NCBI GenBank assembly: GCA_016788635.1
Contig: JAEUSU010000005.1
Coordinates: 1 to 64,000, forward strand
DNA length: 64,000 nucleotides
Direction of reading: 5' to 3'
From: Flavobacteriales bacterium
Lineage (GTDB): Bacteria; Bacteroidota; Bacteroidia; Flavobacteriales_F; PHOS-HE28
Shown: piece by piece, positions 1 through 8,033 of the stretch
Layout: each line of letters starts with the position of its first letter
Position numbering within the stretch: position 1 is the stretch's first letter
The notes under the pieces: model-generated
Database searches by the model: none
Told to the model about the DNA's origin: nothing
What the model saw: the letters and a program-made list of their open reading frames with translations, nothing else
Made by a program: the position numbers and the translations under genes

Positions 1-729
1 AACGAGGGCATGGACCGCACGCACAACCCGGAGTTCACCATCATGGAGCTCTACGTAGCCTACAAGGACTACCGCTGGATGATGGACTTCATGGAGCGCA
101 TGCTCGAGCGCGTGTGCATCGCGGCCAACGGCATATCATCAGCTGCCTTCACCACGAACACGATCCAGTTCACAGCGCCCTTCAAGCGCATCACCATGTG
201 CGGCAGCATCCAGGAGAAGACCGGCGCCGACGTACTGGAGATGGACGAGCCTGCCTTGCGAGCGCTCTGCGCAAAGCACCACATCCACGTGGAGCCCACG
301 ATGGGCAAAGGCAAGCTCATCGATGAGCTGTTCAGCGCGTTGGTGCAGCCGGAATTGATCCAGCCCACCTTCGTCACGGACTTCCCGGTGGAGATGAGCC
401 CGCTGTGCAAGAAGCACCGCGTCGATGAGCGCCTCACCGAGCGCTTCGAGCTCTTCGTGAACGGCTTCGAGCTGGCCAACGCCTACAGCGAGCTGAACGA
501 CCCCATCGATCAGCGTGAGCGCTTCGAGGAGCAGCTAAAGCTACAGGCGCGTGGCGACGACGAGGCCATGTTCATCGACCAGGATTTCCTGCGTGCGCTG
601 GAGTACGGCATGCCGCCCACCAGTGGTGTGGGCATCGGGCTCGATCGCCTGGTGATGCTGCTCACCAATAACCCCGCGATCCAGGAAGTGCTCTTCTTCC
701 CGCAGATGCGGCCGGAGAAACTCGAGTGA
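1..729 (+). CDS. lysS: Lysyl-tRNA synthetase, C-terminal part (5' end outside window)
   Basis: Class II lysyl-tRNA synthetase, which charges tRNA-Lys in the cytoplasm. The frame is open from base 1, and its first residues (NEGMDRTHNPEFT) are the class II motif 2 region, so about the first half of the usual ~500-residue protein lies upstream of the window. The visible 242 residues contain the ATP- and lysine-binding core and end with the motif 3 signature GVGIGLDRLVMLL followed by the short tail normal for LysRS. The ATG at base 10 is internal and is not the start. The next gene is convergent, and the 79-base gap holds only a weak 7-bp stem (776-782 with 802-808). Confidence 0.96.
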   Translation, partial: NEGMDRTHNPEFTIMELYVAYKDYRWMMDFMERMLERVCIAANGISSAAFTTNTIQFTAPFKRITMCGSIQEKTGADVLEMDEPALRALCAKHHIHVEPTMGKGKLIDELFSALVQPELIQPTFVTDFPVEMSPLCKKHRVDERLTERFELFVNGFELANAYSELNDPIDQRERFEEQLKLQARGDDEAMFIDQDFLRALEYGMPPTSGVGIGLDRLVMLLTNNPAIQEVLFFPQMRPEKLE

Positions 730-808
730 GAAAGCCTCCGAGGCGTGGGGGCGCAGCACATGCGGATCAGTTGGACCGCAGGTTCCTGGCCTCTCCGCGT
801 CCCTGCGG

Positions 809-2668
809 CTATTGCACCCGCTCCACCCTCTCCATCACATCTCCCACACCCAGCTGCCACACCACGTCCATCCCTTCCACCACGTGCGCGAAGCGCGTGT
901 AACGCCCATCGAGGTGCGGGGCGGGGGCGAGCATGATGAAGAACTGACAGCTTTCGGTGTCGCGGCCCGCGCTGGCCAGGCCCACCGCACCGGTGGTGAA
1001 GCGCGCGGGACCGGTCTCCGTGCGCAGCGTCCACGGCATGCCGCCGTAGCCATCGCCACGCGGGCAGCCGCCCTGTGCCACGAAGTTGGGCACCACCCGG
1101 TGAAGGGCCTTGCCGTTGTAGTAGCCTGCGGTGATGAGTGAATCGAAGGCCACGCAGCTGCCGGGTGCGGCCTGCGGCTCGATCGCCAGCACTATGGCGC
1201 CCTTGCGTGTATGGATACGGTAGCGCTGACCATCCTTTAATGCCATCACGCGCACGCGATCGATCGGGTGGTTGTAAGGCGGCGCGGCGTGCGGCACATG
1301 TCCGCTGCCGTCGCGCTTCATGGCCAGGGCATCGAGCAGCAGCAAGGCCTCCAGATCGCGGATGGGGTGCAGCGGTCCTCGTGCGTTCGTTTCCACTGCG
1401 GGGGGGAAGAGCACTTCGAGGTTCCGACCGGAAGAGGTGGACAGGTGTTCGGCCGCCGCGCAGATCAGCCCCGGATCACCACTGCCGAACACCGCGCTCC
1501 AGAACGGAGCTGCGTCGGCCACCTGCATGTCCGGTGTGATGGCCCTCGGCATCATCATGCGGAAGCCGATGCGCCGGGACATGGCCTCGAACGCGGCCTG
1601 GCGCACGGCGGGGTGTTCACCGCCGAGCAGGATGTCCATCAGGTCCTTGTCCGGCATATGCTCTTCCGCATCGAACGCACGTGCGGTGAGCAGGGCTGCG
1701 CGCAAGTAGGGGTCCTTCTGCACTTCGTACAACCCGCGCAACAGCATGCGGCATACCAGCCGTGTGCTTTCCTCCGCTCGCTGCATGACCATGCCGTACA
1801 GGGGGAATTTCACCGATTCATCGTGATGTTCCTGTGCGGCTTTCCAAAGGGCTTCCCCATCCACCTGGTCGGCGAGGCGTTGCAGTTGCTCCACGGCAGC
1901 TTGGCGCACACCGGGCACGCCATCGTTCAGGCGCTCCAAGAAATAGGGCATGAGCTCGCGTTCATTGCGGAAGCCGAGCGCGCGGATGGCGCTGATGCGC
2001 ACGGAGGGCAGGCTGTCGCGCGCGCCCCATGCCTGCATGGCATCTTTTGCCTCAGGCGTGCGGATGCTGCGCAGGGCGCCCACCAGAAAGGGCCGTACGT
2101 CCGGATCGCGCTCCACCGCTGCGGCATGCAGCAGGCTTGCTCCTTCGGCCACCAGGTTCGCGTTGGTCATGCGCGCGAGCTGCTGTGCGGCACGCGTGCG
2201 GATCTCGCGGTCATCACTTTCCAGGGTTCCGATCAGCCATTGCGCGTCGCGCTTGTTCAGCCGCAGGTCCGCCAGGAAACCTGCGCGGTGGAGCGAGGCG
2301 CGCACCAGGCTGTCCGGTTCATATGCGGCCATGTCCATCAAGGCCTGCAGTGCCATGCTATCGGCCACGTAGGAAAGCGCATGCCCCAAGGCGAGGCGCA
2401 CGCCGCGGTCCGCATCGTTCAGCGCCGCCAGCAGACAGGGCCGCGCACTGCTGTCCTGCGCGCTGGCCAAGGCCGTGGCGGCGGCTGCACGCACGGTGGC
2501 TGAACTGTCTTGCAGCCACGCGCAGAGCTTCTTGGTGTCCCTGTGGTCCTGCGCTTCCAGCACGGCCCACAGCCGGTCGTCGGCCCAGCGGTTGGCGGCG
2601 GATGGAGCCGGTTCTTCCTTGCAGGAGCCGAGGAACAACAGGAATGCGAGCGGGAGTATCCAACGCAT
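809..2668 (-). CDS. HEAT-repeat lipoprotein with C-terminal cyclophilin-type peptidyl-prolyl isomerase domain
   Basis: A 619-residue protein. The N-terminus has a lipoprotein signal (LLFLGSC, lipid-accepting Cys16). Residues ~25-390 are an alpha-helical tandem repeat of HEAT/PBS type, with recurring VRAAAATALA-like helices. Residues ~440-619 form a cyclophilin domain with the family signatures ALHRVVPNFVAQGG (catalytic Arg in the HRV motif), ESCQFFIML and LDGRYTRFAHVVEGMD. It probably folds or scaffolds proteins at the periplasmic face of a membrane. Peptidyl-prolyl isomerase activity follows from the family; partner binding by the HEAT array is inference. The ATG at 2666-2668 is chosen because it begins directly with the signal peptide. 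It lies downstream of, and on the same strand as, the DUF1232 gene, separated by a strong hairpin. Confidence 0.9.
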   Translation of the reverse strand: MRWILPLAFLLFLGSCKEEPAPSAANRWADDRLWAVLEAQDHRDTKKLCAWLQDSSATVRAAAATALASAQDSSARPCLLAALNDADRGVRLALGHALSYVADSMALQALMDMAAYEPDSLVRASLHRAGFLADLRLNKRDAQWLIGTLESDDREIRTRAAQQLARMTNANLVAEGASLLHAAAVERDPDVRPFLVGALRSIRTPEAKDAMQAWGARDSLPSVRISAIRALGFRNERELMPYFLERLNDGVPGVRQAAVEQLQRLADQVDGEALWKAAQEHHDESVKFPLYGMVMQRAEESTRLVCRMLLRGLYEVQKDPYLRAALLTARAFDAEEHMPDKDLMDILLGGEHPAVRQAAFEAMSRRIGFRMMMPRAITPDMQVADAAPFWSAVFGSGDPGLICAAAEHLSTSSGRNLEVLFPPAVETNARGPLHPIRDLEALLLLDALAMKRDGSGHVPHAAPPYNHPIDRVRVMALKDGQRYRIHTRKGAIVLAIEPQAAPGSCVAFDSLITAGYYNGKALHRVVPNFVAQGGCPRGDGYGGMPWTLRTETGPARFTTGAVGLASAGRDTESCQFFIMLAPAPHLDGRYTRFAHVVEGMDVVWQLGVGDVMERVERVQ

Positions 2669-2709
2669 GGAATACCGTGAGGGTGGGATGGGTGGTAAAG
2701 ATGGTGCGG

Positions 2710-2743
2710 GTGATGGGTACGGGTCCTACCCTTACCCCATCAC
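2710..2743 (-). terminator. Stem-loop overlapping the stop codon of the DUF1232 gene
   Basis: Arm 2710-2724 (GTGATGGGTACGGGT) pairs with 2728-2743 (ACCCTTACCCCATCAC), with one single-base offset and a 3-base loop. It covers the stop codon of the DUF1232 gene and lies before the next minus-strand gene, so it is a likely terminator or mRNA 3'-end stabiliser. There is no clear U-tract. Confidence 0.5.
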
Positions 2744-2964
2744 GCCACCTTACCGAAGTCCAGTGCCCGGTAGCGACTGAACAGCCGCGTCAGGTCAAGG
2801 CCATGGTAGCGCAGCGCGCCAAGCAATACCATGGTCGCCGTGGCCTCGTCCACGTTGCCCAGCAGAGGAATGTTGTCCGGCAGGAATTCGAACACCCCCA
2901 ACGTGGGGTTCAGCAGATAGAGGAAAGCCAGGAGGCCGGCGAGTGCCACGAACGCGCTTTTCAT
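2740..2964 (-). CDS. Small DUF1232 (YkvA-like) membrane protein
   Basis: A 74-residue protein. An N-terminal hydrophobic segment (residues ~4-20) is followed by the DUF1232 core, where the usual D-x-IPD-x-IP-x-GxxDD pattern appears as EFLPDNIPLLGNVDEAT. The function of the family is unknown; members are small inner-membrane proteins. The gene has its own ATG at 2962-2964 and lies divergently from the M28 peptidase, sharing a 74-base intergenic region. The C-terminal codons lie inside a stem-loop. Family assignment rests on the motif alone. Confidence 0.75.
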   Translation of the reverse strand: MKSAFVALAGLLAFLYLLNPTLGVFEFLPDNIPLLGNVDEATATMVLLGALRYHGLDLTRLFSRYRALDFGKVA

Positions 2965-3022
2965 GGGTGGTCAGGTAGGTGTCAGGAAAACGGACACATC
3001 CTCACGAAGGTATGGACGGGGG

Positions 3023-3030
3023 TATCTTCG
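3023..3030 (+). promoter_or_regulatory. Putative Bacteroidota -7 element for the M28 peptidase
   Basis: TATCTTCG lies 8 bases before the chosen ATG at 3039 and matches TAnnTTTG at all but one fixed base. The same TAnCTTYG pattern occurs before several other genes here. No convincing -33 element was seen, and the distance to the ATG is short. Confidence 0.35.
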
Positions 3031-3038
3031 CGTCCCTC

Positions 3039-4703
3039 ATGAAAAAGCACATTCTCCTTGCGCTCGGGCTGGTGGGTGGCCTGTCCCTTCAGGCCCAGTT
3101 GCTGACCGACGCCGAAGCCATCGAACGCCTGCGCACCGATGTGTACACCCTGGCGCATGACAGCCTCGAAGGTCGCGAAGCGGGAATGGCGGGTGAGAAG
3201 AAGGCGGCGCGCTACATCATGGCACGGATGAAGGAAGTCGGTCTGCAGCCCAAGGGGGACAGCTCTTTCGTGCAAGCCTTCACCTTTCAAGCGCCACCCG
3301 TGTTGGCAGAAGGTGCGCGCCTGCAATTGGGTCGTACCATGCTGAAGCCGGGAACCGACTTCTATCCCTTGTCCTTCACGGGATCCACGCAGGTGCGCGG
3401 CAAGGTCCTGCGCTGCGGTTATGGCATGGATGCGCCTGAGCTGGGCGAGGACGATTACGCGGGCAAGGATGTGCAGGGGCGATGCGTGGCCATTTCCATC
3501 GGCTCGCCGGACGGCATTCACCCACATTCGAAGTTCCTGGCGTGGCATGATCTGCGGAAGCGGGCGCAGCGCGCGGCGGAGAAGGGTGCTGCGGCCGTGA
3601 TCTTCTACCGTGAGGACGGCAAGGTGGAGCCGCCATCCGACCACCTCTCCGCGAAAGATGAACCGCTCGGCATCCCCGTGGTGTACTACACCGGCGAGCA
3701 GCAGGTGGTGCTCCTGCAGGATGGCAACCCCTGCGCGGTGGCGATCGACATCGTGCGCAGGGAGCTCACCGCGTGGAACGTGGCCGGCTACCTGGATAAC
3801 AAGGCCGAGCGCACGGTGGTGATCGGTGCGCACTACGACCATCTGGGCTGGGGCGAGGAGGGCTCCACACACCGTGGTGAACGTGCCATTCACAACGGTG
3901 CGGATGACAACGCCAGCGGCGTGGCCGTGATGCTGCAATTGGCAGCGGACCTCAGGCAGATGGACCTGGCGCGGAGTAACAATTACCTCTTCATCGCCTT
4001 CAGTGGCGAGGAGAAAGGATTGTTCGGATCAAAGTACTGGACGCGCCATGCCACCGTGCCCCTGGACCGCGTGGCCTACATGCTGAACATGGACATGGTG
4101 GGGCGGCTGGACAGCCTGGGCAACATCAGCATCAACGGCGTGGGCACCTCGCCCGCGTGGAGCCTGGTGCCCCAGGTGAAGGCCGGAGGACTGACGGTGA
4201 AGACCACCGAGAGCGGCGTGGGGCCCAGCGACCACACCTCGTTCTACCGCGCGGAGGTGCCGGCCATCCACTTCTTCACTGGTGCGCACAAGGATTACCA
4301 CAAGCCCGGCGACGATGCGGACAAGGTGAACTACGCGGGCATGCTGCGCGTGGTGCGCTACATGGAGGAGTTGATCACCGGCCTCGACGGGCAGGGCCGC
4401 CTCACCTTCACCCGCGCCACCGAAAGCGACTCCACCTCCACCCCCCGCTTCAAGGTGACCATGGGCATTGTGCCGGACTACATGTACAGCGGCAAGGGCG
4501 TGCTGGTGGAAGGCGTCACCGAGGGCAAACCCGCCTCCAAGGCAGGAATCAAGGCCGGTGACATCGTGGTGCGCATGGGGAGCCATGAGGTGGTGGACAT
4601 GATGGGCTACATGAAGGCCCTGGGGCAGTTCAGCAAGGGCGAGACCGTGCCCGTGCAGGTGCTCCGTGAGGGGAAAGAGGTGAAGCTGGATGTGACATTC
4701 TGA
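3039..4703 (+). CDS. Secreted M28-family zinc aminopeptidase with PA and PDZ domains
   Basis: A 554-residue exopeptidase. The start at 3039 begins with a clean signal peptide (MKKHILLALGLVGGLSLQAQ); the open frame extends 20 codons upstream without signal-like sequence. A PA domain insert is followed by the M28 peptidase core with its metal ligands: GAHYDHLG (His), GADDNASG (Asp), SGEEKGLFG (Glu-Glu), LNMDMVG (Asp) and the last His in PAIHFFTG. The C-terminal ~90 residues form a PDZ domain (GVLVEGVTEGKPASKAGIKAG). It likely acts in the periplasm or outside the cell, cleaving N-terminal residues from peptides. gpsA follows on the same strand after an 84-base gap filled by a palindromic repeat. 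Confidence 0.93.
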   Translation: MKKHILLALGLVGGLSLQAQLLTDAEAIERLRTDVYTLAHDSLEGREAGMAGEKKAARYIMARMKEVGLQPKGDSSFVQAFTFQAPPVLAEGARLQLGRTMLKPGTDFYPLSFTGSTQVRGKVLRCGYGMDAPELGEDDYAGKDVQGRCVAISIGSPDGIHPHSKFLAWHDLRKRAQRAAEKGAAAVIFYREDGKVEPPSDHLSAKDEPLGIPVVYYTGEQQVVLLQDGNPCAVAIDIVRRELTAWNVAGYLDNKAERTVVIGAHYDHLGWGEEGSTHRGERAIHNGADDNASGVAVMLQLAADLRQMDLARSNNYLFIAFSGEEKGLFGSKYWTRHATVPLDRVAYMLNMDMVGRLDSLGNISINGVGTSPAWSLVPQVKAGGLTVKTTESGVGPSDHTSFYRAEVPAIHFFTGAHKDYHKPGDDADKVNYAGMLRVVRYMEELITGLDGQGRLTFTRATESDSTSTPRFKVTMGIVPDYMYSGKGVLVEGVTEGKPASKAGIKAGDIVVRMGSHEVVDMMGYMKALGQFSKGETVPVQVLREGKEVKLDVTF

Positions 4704-4704
4704 C

Positions 4705-4783
4705 CAGCGGGCGGCAAGTCAGCCAGCGGCCGGTCCGCACCGCGATATCAACTTGCCGCCTGCCGCTCGTAAACTCGCTGCTG
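4705..4783. repeat. Palindromic element, short form without a gene, between the M28 peptidase gene and gpsA
   Basis: Starts 2 bases after the upstream stop codon. GGCGGCAAGT (4710-4719) pairs perfectly with ACTTGCCGCC (4751-4760), and flanking AGCG/CCGCT bases extend the stem with a bulge. The left part 4711-4738 matches 60067-60094 at 23 of 28 positions. The right part shares ACTTGCC and, at 4769-4782, 13 of 14 bases with 60622-60635. Both ends therefore match the ends of the gene-carrying element at 60066-60681, with no gene between them. Confidence 0.8.
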
Positions 4784-4787
4784 AACC

Positions 4788-5780
4788 ATGGCAAACAAGA
4801 TCGCCGTCATAGGCGCCGGCAGCTGGGGCACCGCCCTGGTCAAGCTGCTCTCGGCCAACGCGGACCGCGTGGGCTGGTGGGTGCGCCGCCCGGAGACCAT
4901 CGCGCACATCCACAAATACGGGCACAACCCGGATTACATCAGTGCAGCGCAGTTTGAGGTGGAGTGCCTGGCCATGAGCGATGACATCCATGCCGTGGTG
5001 AGGGAGGCCGATGTGCTCGTGATCGCCGTGCCGAGCGCCTTCCTGCAGGCCACCATGGACCAGTTGGACCCGGAGGAACTGAAAGGCAGGACCGTGTTCA
5101 GCGCCGTGAAGGGCATCGTGCCCGCCACCAACCAGATCGTGGGCAGCTACCTGTTCGAGCACAAGGGTGTGGCCGAACATGATTTCGGGGTGGTCTGCGG
5201 ACCCTGCCATGCCGAGGAGGTGGCGCTCGAGCGCCTCAGCTACCTCACCATCGCCTGCCAGGACGCGGCCAAGGCGAAGGCCATGGGCGATGCGCTCAAC
5301 GGCCGTTTCATGAAGACCACGCTGAGCGATGACATCTATGGCACCGAGTATGCGGCCATTCTCAAGAACGTCATCGCCGTATGCGCGGGCATCAGTGTGG
5401 GCCTGGGCTATGGCGACAACTTCCGCGCGGTGCTCGTGAGCCGGGCCATCCAGGAGATCGCGCGCTTTGTGGCGGCCGTGCACCCCATTGCGCGGGACAT
5501 CAACGAGCCGGCCTATCTCGGTGACCTGCTGGTGACGGCCTATTCCACCTTCAGCCGCAACCGCGAGTTCGGCACCATGGTGGGCAAGGGCTACAGCGTG
5601 CGCGCCGCACAGCTGGAGATGAACATGGTGGCCGAGGGCTACTACGCCGTCAAATGCGTGCACGAGATCAACCAGCAGCTCAAAGTGGACATGCCCATCA
5701 CCGAGACGACCTACCGCATGCTCTATGAGAAGATGGCGCCGATGATGGAGATGCGGTTGCTGAGCGACCGGCTGGCGTGA
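4788..5780 (+). CDS. gpsA: NAD(P)+-dependent glycerol-3-phosphate dehydrogenase
   Basis: Makes sn-glycerol 3-phosphate from dihydroxyacetone phosphate for phospholipid synthesis, in the cytoplasm. The 330-residue length is normal. The N-terminal Rossmann motif GAGSWGTALVKLL (from residue 8) binds NAD(P)H, GPCHAEEVA is a family signature, and TEYAAILKNV carries the catalytic Lys at the start of the C-terminal domain. The ATG at 4788 gives the standard N-terminus MANKIAVIGAGSWG. The stop codon overlaps the ATG of the next gene by one base, so the two are probably co-translated. Confidence 0.97.
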   Translation: MANKIAVIGAGSWGTALVKLLSANADRVGWWVRRPETIAHIHKYGHNPDYISAAQFEVECLAMSDDIHAVVREADVLVIAVPSAFLQATMDQLDPEELKGRTVFSAVKGIVPATNQIVGSYLFEHKGVAEHDFGVVCGPCHAEEVALERLSYLTIACQDAAKAKAMGDALNGRFMKTTLSDDIYGTEYAAILKNVIAVCAGISVGLGYGDNFRAVLVSRAIQEIARFVAAVHPIARDINEPAYLGDLLVTAYSTFSRNREFGTMVGKGYSVRAAQLEMNMVAEGYYAVKCVHEINQQLKVDMPITETTYRMLYEKMAPMMEMRLLSDRLA

Positions 5781-6010
5781 TGGGTTTGCTTCGCTTCCAC
5801 TGGGACTTCTTCGGGCCCGATGCGCCCACCACTGCCGAACATTTCCTCCGGCACGTGGATGAGTTCAGCGCGGCCGAGGGCATCACCGGTCAACGGCATT
5901 GGGTCACACAACTGCCCATGCGATGCACCGCCACCCTGGAGTGCGATGAGCAGTACCTGAAGCTGGTGCGGGACCGGTTGCGGCCCAAGCGGGCCGAGCG
6001 GGTGGGCTGA
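5780..6010 (+). CDS. Small conserved-looking hypothetical protein coupled to gpsA
   Basis: A 76-residue protein of unknown function. It begins at the ATG that overlaps the gpsA stop codon (TGATG); a GTG three bases earlier is the alternative. No signal peptide or membrane segment is visible. The sequence is rich in His, Trp, Phe and Arg (start MGLLRFHWDFFGPDAPTTAE) and ends with a basic stretch. The tight overlap with gpsA and an undisturbed frame argue that it is real. I do not recognise a family. Confidence 0.6.
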   Translation: MGLLRFHWDFFGPDAPTTAEHFLRHVDEFSAAEGITGQRHWVTQLPMRCTATLECDEQYLKLVRDRLRPKRAERVG

Positions 6011-6019
6011 AGGGCACGG

Positions 6020-7615
6020 TCAGCGCACGAAGCGCACGGCCTGTGCGGCGCGTTCACTGCGCAGTTCGATCAGGTAGGTGCCCGGCGGCAGATCGCGGAC
6101 ATCCGCACGCAGCTGATGCGATCCGGCAGGCATCCGCGCCGACAGGATGTTGCGTACGCGCCGGCCCCTGCTGTCCAACAAGTACAGGTCGATGGGCCCA
6201 CCGCTCAGCAGCTCCAGCCCGATCAACACGGCATCGCCACTGTCGGTGGGCGTTACGCGAAGCACATCCCGGGGTGCCGTGTCAAGTTCTGGTTGGTCCG
6301 TGGACATGTCCCGTACGAGCAGCACGCGGAAAAGGCGTGTTGTGGCATCGCTCTGGGTGCCGGTGTTGATGAAGAAGATGTTGGGCGCGCTGCTCTCGAT
6401 GCCGCCCACGATGTGCCCGGCCAGCACCGTATCGCCACTGAGCGCGTCCAGGTCGATGATGCCATTGGCCAGCATGGGCACACTGGGCATGGGAAGGAAC
6501 TCCGCTCCTGAACCGAGAAGCGCGGGCATGGCACCGATCGCGGTCTCGGTCATGCTCCAGTCGGGCGCACGTTCCACCTTGCTGATGGTGTTCACGAAGG
6601 GCACGTTCACATCGTCCATCAGCACACCGTTCGCATCGTAGAAGAAGCGCCCGATGCCACCGAAGAACACCGTTGAGGTGCGGTTCGCAGTGTCCGAACG
6701 CGCCACCAGGTGCGCGGAGTGGTACTGGTTCAACAACTGCTCGAAGCCGGCTACGACGGTGTAACCCGCCGGGGTCACGTTCACCGTGTTCAACCAGGGG
6801 ATATCGGCGGCATACTGGAACACACCGGAGAACACGGTGAACCCTTGGGTGCCGTCCGGGAACACCTGCCTCACCATGTTGTAATCGCGGCGGTGCAGTT
6901 CCATGGTGTCCACCACTTCGGTGAAATTCTGGATGGAGAGGTTCGTTCCGTCATCATCGATCTGGAAACGACGGATGGCGTTCGTGTATTCCTGTATGAA
7001 GCCCGGGCCGGAAGTGGGCCCCATGGGATTGTAACGTCCAATGAAACGCTGCCCACCCACCAGGAAGAACTCATTGTTCAAGCGCCCCATCTGCCCGCCG
7101 GTCACCGCCATGCGGGTGTCATCGAGCTGCCGGAAATGAGGGGCCAGTGGTGTGCCGTTCTTGATGGCGGCGATGGCGCCGGGCAGGTTGATGGCGGTGA
7201 GCTTGGTGTGCGTGATGTGGTCGGCTGCCGTGGGCGAATAGCCATAGCCCCCCACGATGTACAACACCGTGTCCCGCTGTTCAAATTCCAGGTTTGTGCA
7301 TTGGAGTTGCTCGAAGAGCCCGGTGCTCAATGTGGCCAGGCTTGCGCTCCATACCTGCTGCATCATGGGGTCCACCGCATAGGCCATGGTGTTGTTGTCC
7401 GTGGCCAGGAAGGCGGCGAAGGGTTGCCGACGATGCAGTCCGTCCGTGCGGCCACCCACCAGCAGCCACTCCCCATCATGCTGGCCCCAAGCGAAGGACT
7501 GCAGGCCCGGCATGTTGGGGATCGTCATCTCCTGCAGCACGATGTGCCGGTCGCTAAGGTCCTGTGCGGTAAGGCTGGTCGCGAGGAGGCTGAAGAAGAG
7601 TAGATGAAGACGCAT
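6020..7615 (-). CDS. Secreted protein with T9SS type A sorting tail
   Basis: 531 residues. MRLHLLFFSLLATSLTAQ is a signal peptide and fixes the start at 7613-7615; the frame stays open upstream but encodes improbable Ser/Arg/Cys-rich sequence. The last ~80 residues (…DLYLLDSRGRRV … PPGTYLIELRS … AVRFVR) form a type A T9SS sorting domain, so the protein should cross the outer membrane and be attached to or released from the cell surface. The middle is beta-rich with repeated segments such as EFFLVGGQRFIGRYN, LYIVGGYGYSP and STVFFGGIGRFFYD, suggesting a Kelch-like or other beta-propeller. Function is unknown. A GACCTTTG -7-like element lies at 7634-7641. Confidence 0.82.
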   Translation of the reverse strand: MRLHLLFFSLLATSLTAQDLSDRHIVLQEMTIPNMPGLQSFAWGQHDGEWLLVGGRTDGLHRRQPFAAFLATDNNTMAYAVDPMMQQVWSASLATLSTGLFEQLQCTNLEFEQRDTVLYIVGGYGYSPTAADHITHTKLTAINLPGAIAAIKNGTPLAPHFRQLDDTRMAVTGGQMGRLNNEFFLVGGQRFIGRYNPMGPTSGPGFIQEYTNAIRRFQIDDDGTNLSIQNFTEVVDTMELHRRDYNMVRQVFPDGTQGFTVFSGVFQYAADIPWLNTVNVTPAGYTVVAGFEQLLNQYHSAHLVARSDTANRTSTVFFGGIGRFFYDANGVLMDDVNVPFVNTISKVERAPDWSMTETAIGAMPALLGSGAEFLPMPSVPMLANGIIDLDALSGDTVLAGHIVGGIESSAPNIFFINTGTQSDATTRLFRVLLVRDMSTDQPELDTAPRDVLRVTPTDSGDAVLIGLELLSGGPIDLYLLDSRGRRVRNILSARMPAGSHQLRADVRDLPPGTYLIELRSERAAQAVRFVR

Positions 7616-7682
7616 GAAGGAATGGGTAGGCAGCAAAGGTCCCGCCGCTGCAGCAGTGAAAGTGTGACATTCCTCACACGAC

Positions 7683-8033
7683 CTACGCCGCCAGGATGAA
7701 GTCCTCTCCCTCCAAGAGGCCACGGGATGCGAGGAACGCCGCGATCCGGTCTCCAGTGCCCCGTTGGCTGATGAACGAAACGATGAAGGCCGCTCCGGCG
7801 GGTGGCAGCAGGGCGTGTTCGATGGCGGCATACACCAGGTCCACGTCGCTCATGTAGGCTGCGAAGCGCGGTTTTCGCATATCGGCGCGCATGGCGATGA
7901 GGTGTTCTTCCTCGTGCTTCCGCAGGCTCTGGTAGAAACGCCTCAGCGCATTGCTGCGCACCGCATAGGGGCGGGTCGCGCCGGTGCTGTAGTGGTCGCG
8001 GAGGTGCGGGATCGGATCCGTTGGGAAGGTCAT
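7683..8033 (-). pseudogene. Chimeric ORF: aldehyde dehydrogenase N-terminus joined to a glycosyltransferase C-terminal tail
   Basis: 116 residues. Residues 1-75 resemble the N-terminus of class 3-like aldehyde dehydrogenases (RSNALRRFYQSLRKHEEEHL, then MRADMRKPRFAAYMSDVDLV). Residues 77-116 match the last 40 residues of the neighbouring family 2 glycosyltransferase at 35 of 40 positions (AFIVSFISQRGTGDRIAAFL). No dehydrogenase catalytic domain follows. The start codon overlaps the stop of the DUF3667 gene by ATGA, so it is probably translated as the third gene of the operon. It could be a recombination remnant or a small chimeric protein still in use. The frame is intact, and the two copies of the tail differ at the DNA level, which argues against a very recent duplication. 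Confidence 0.6.
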
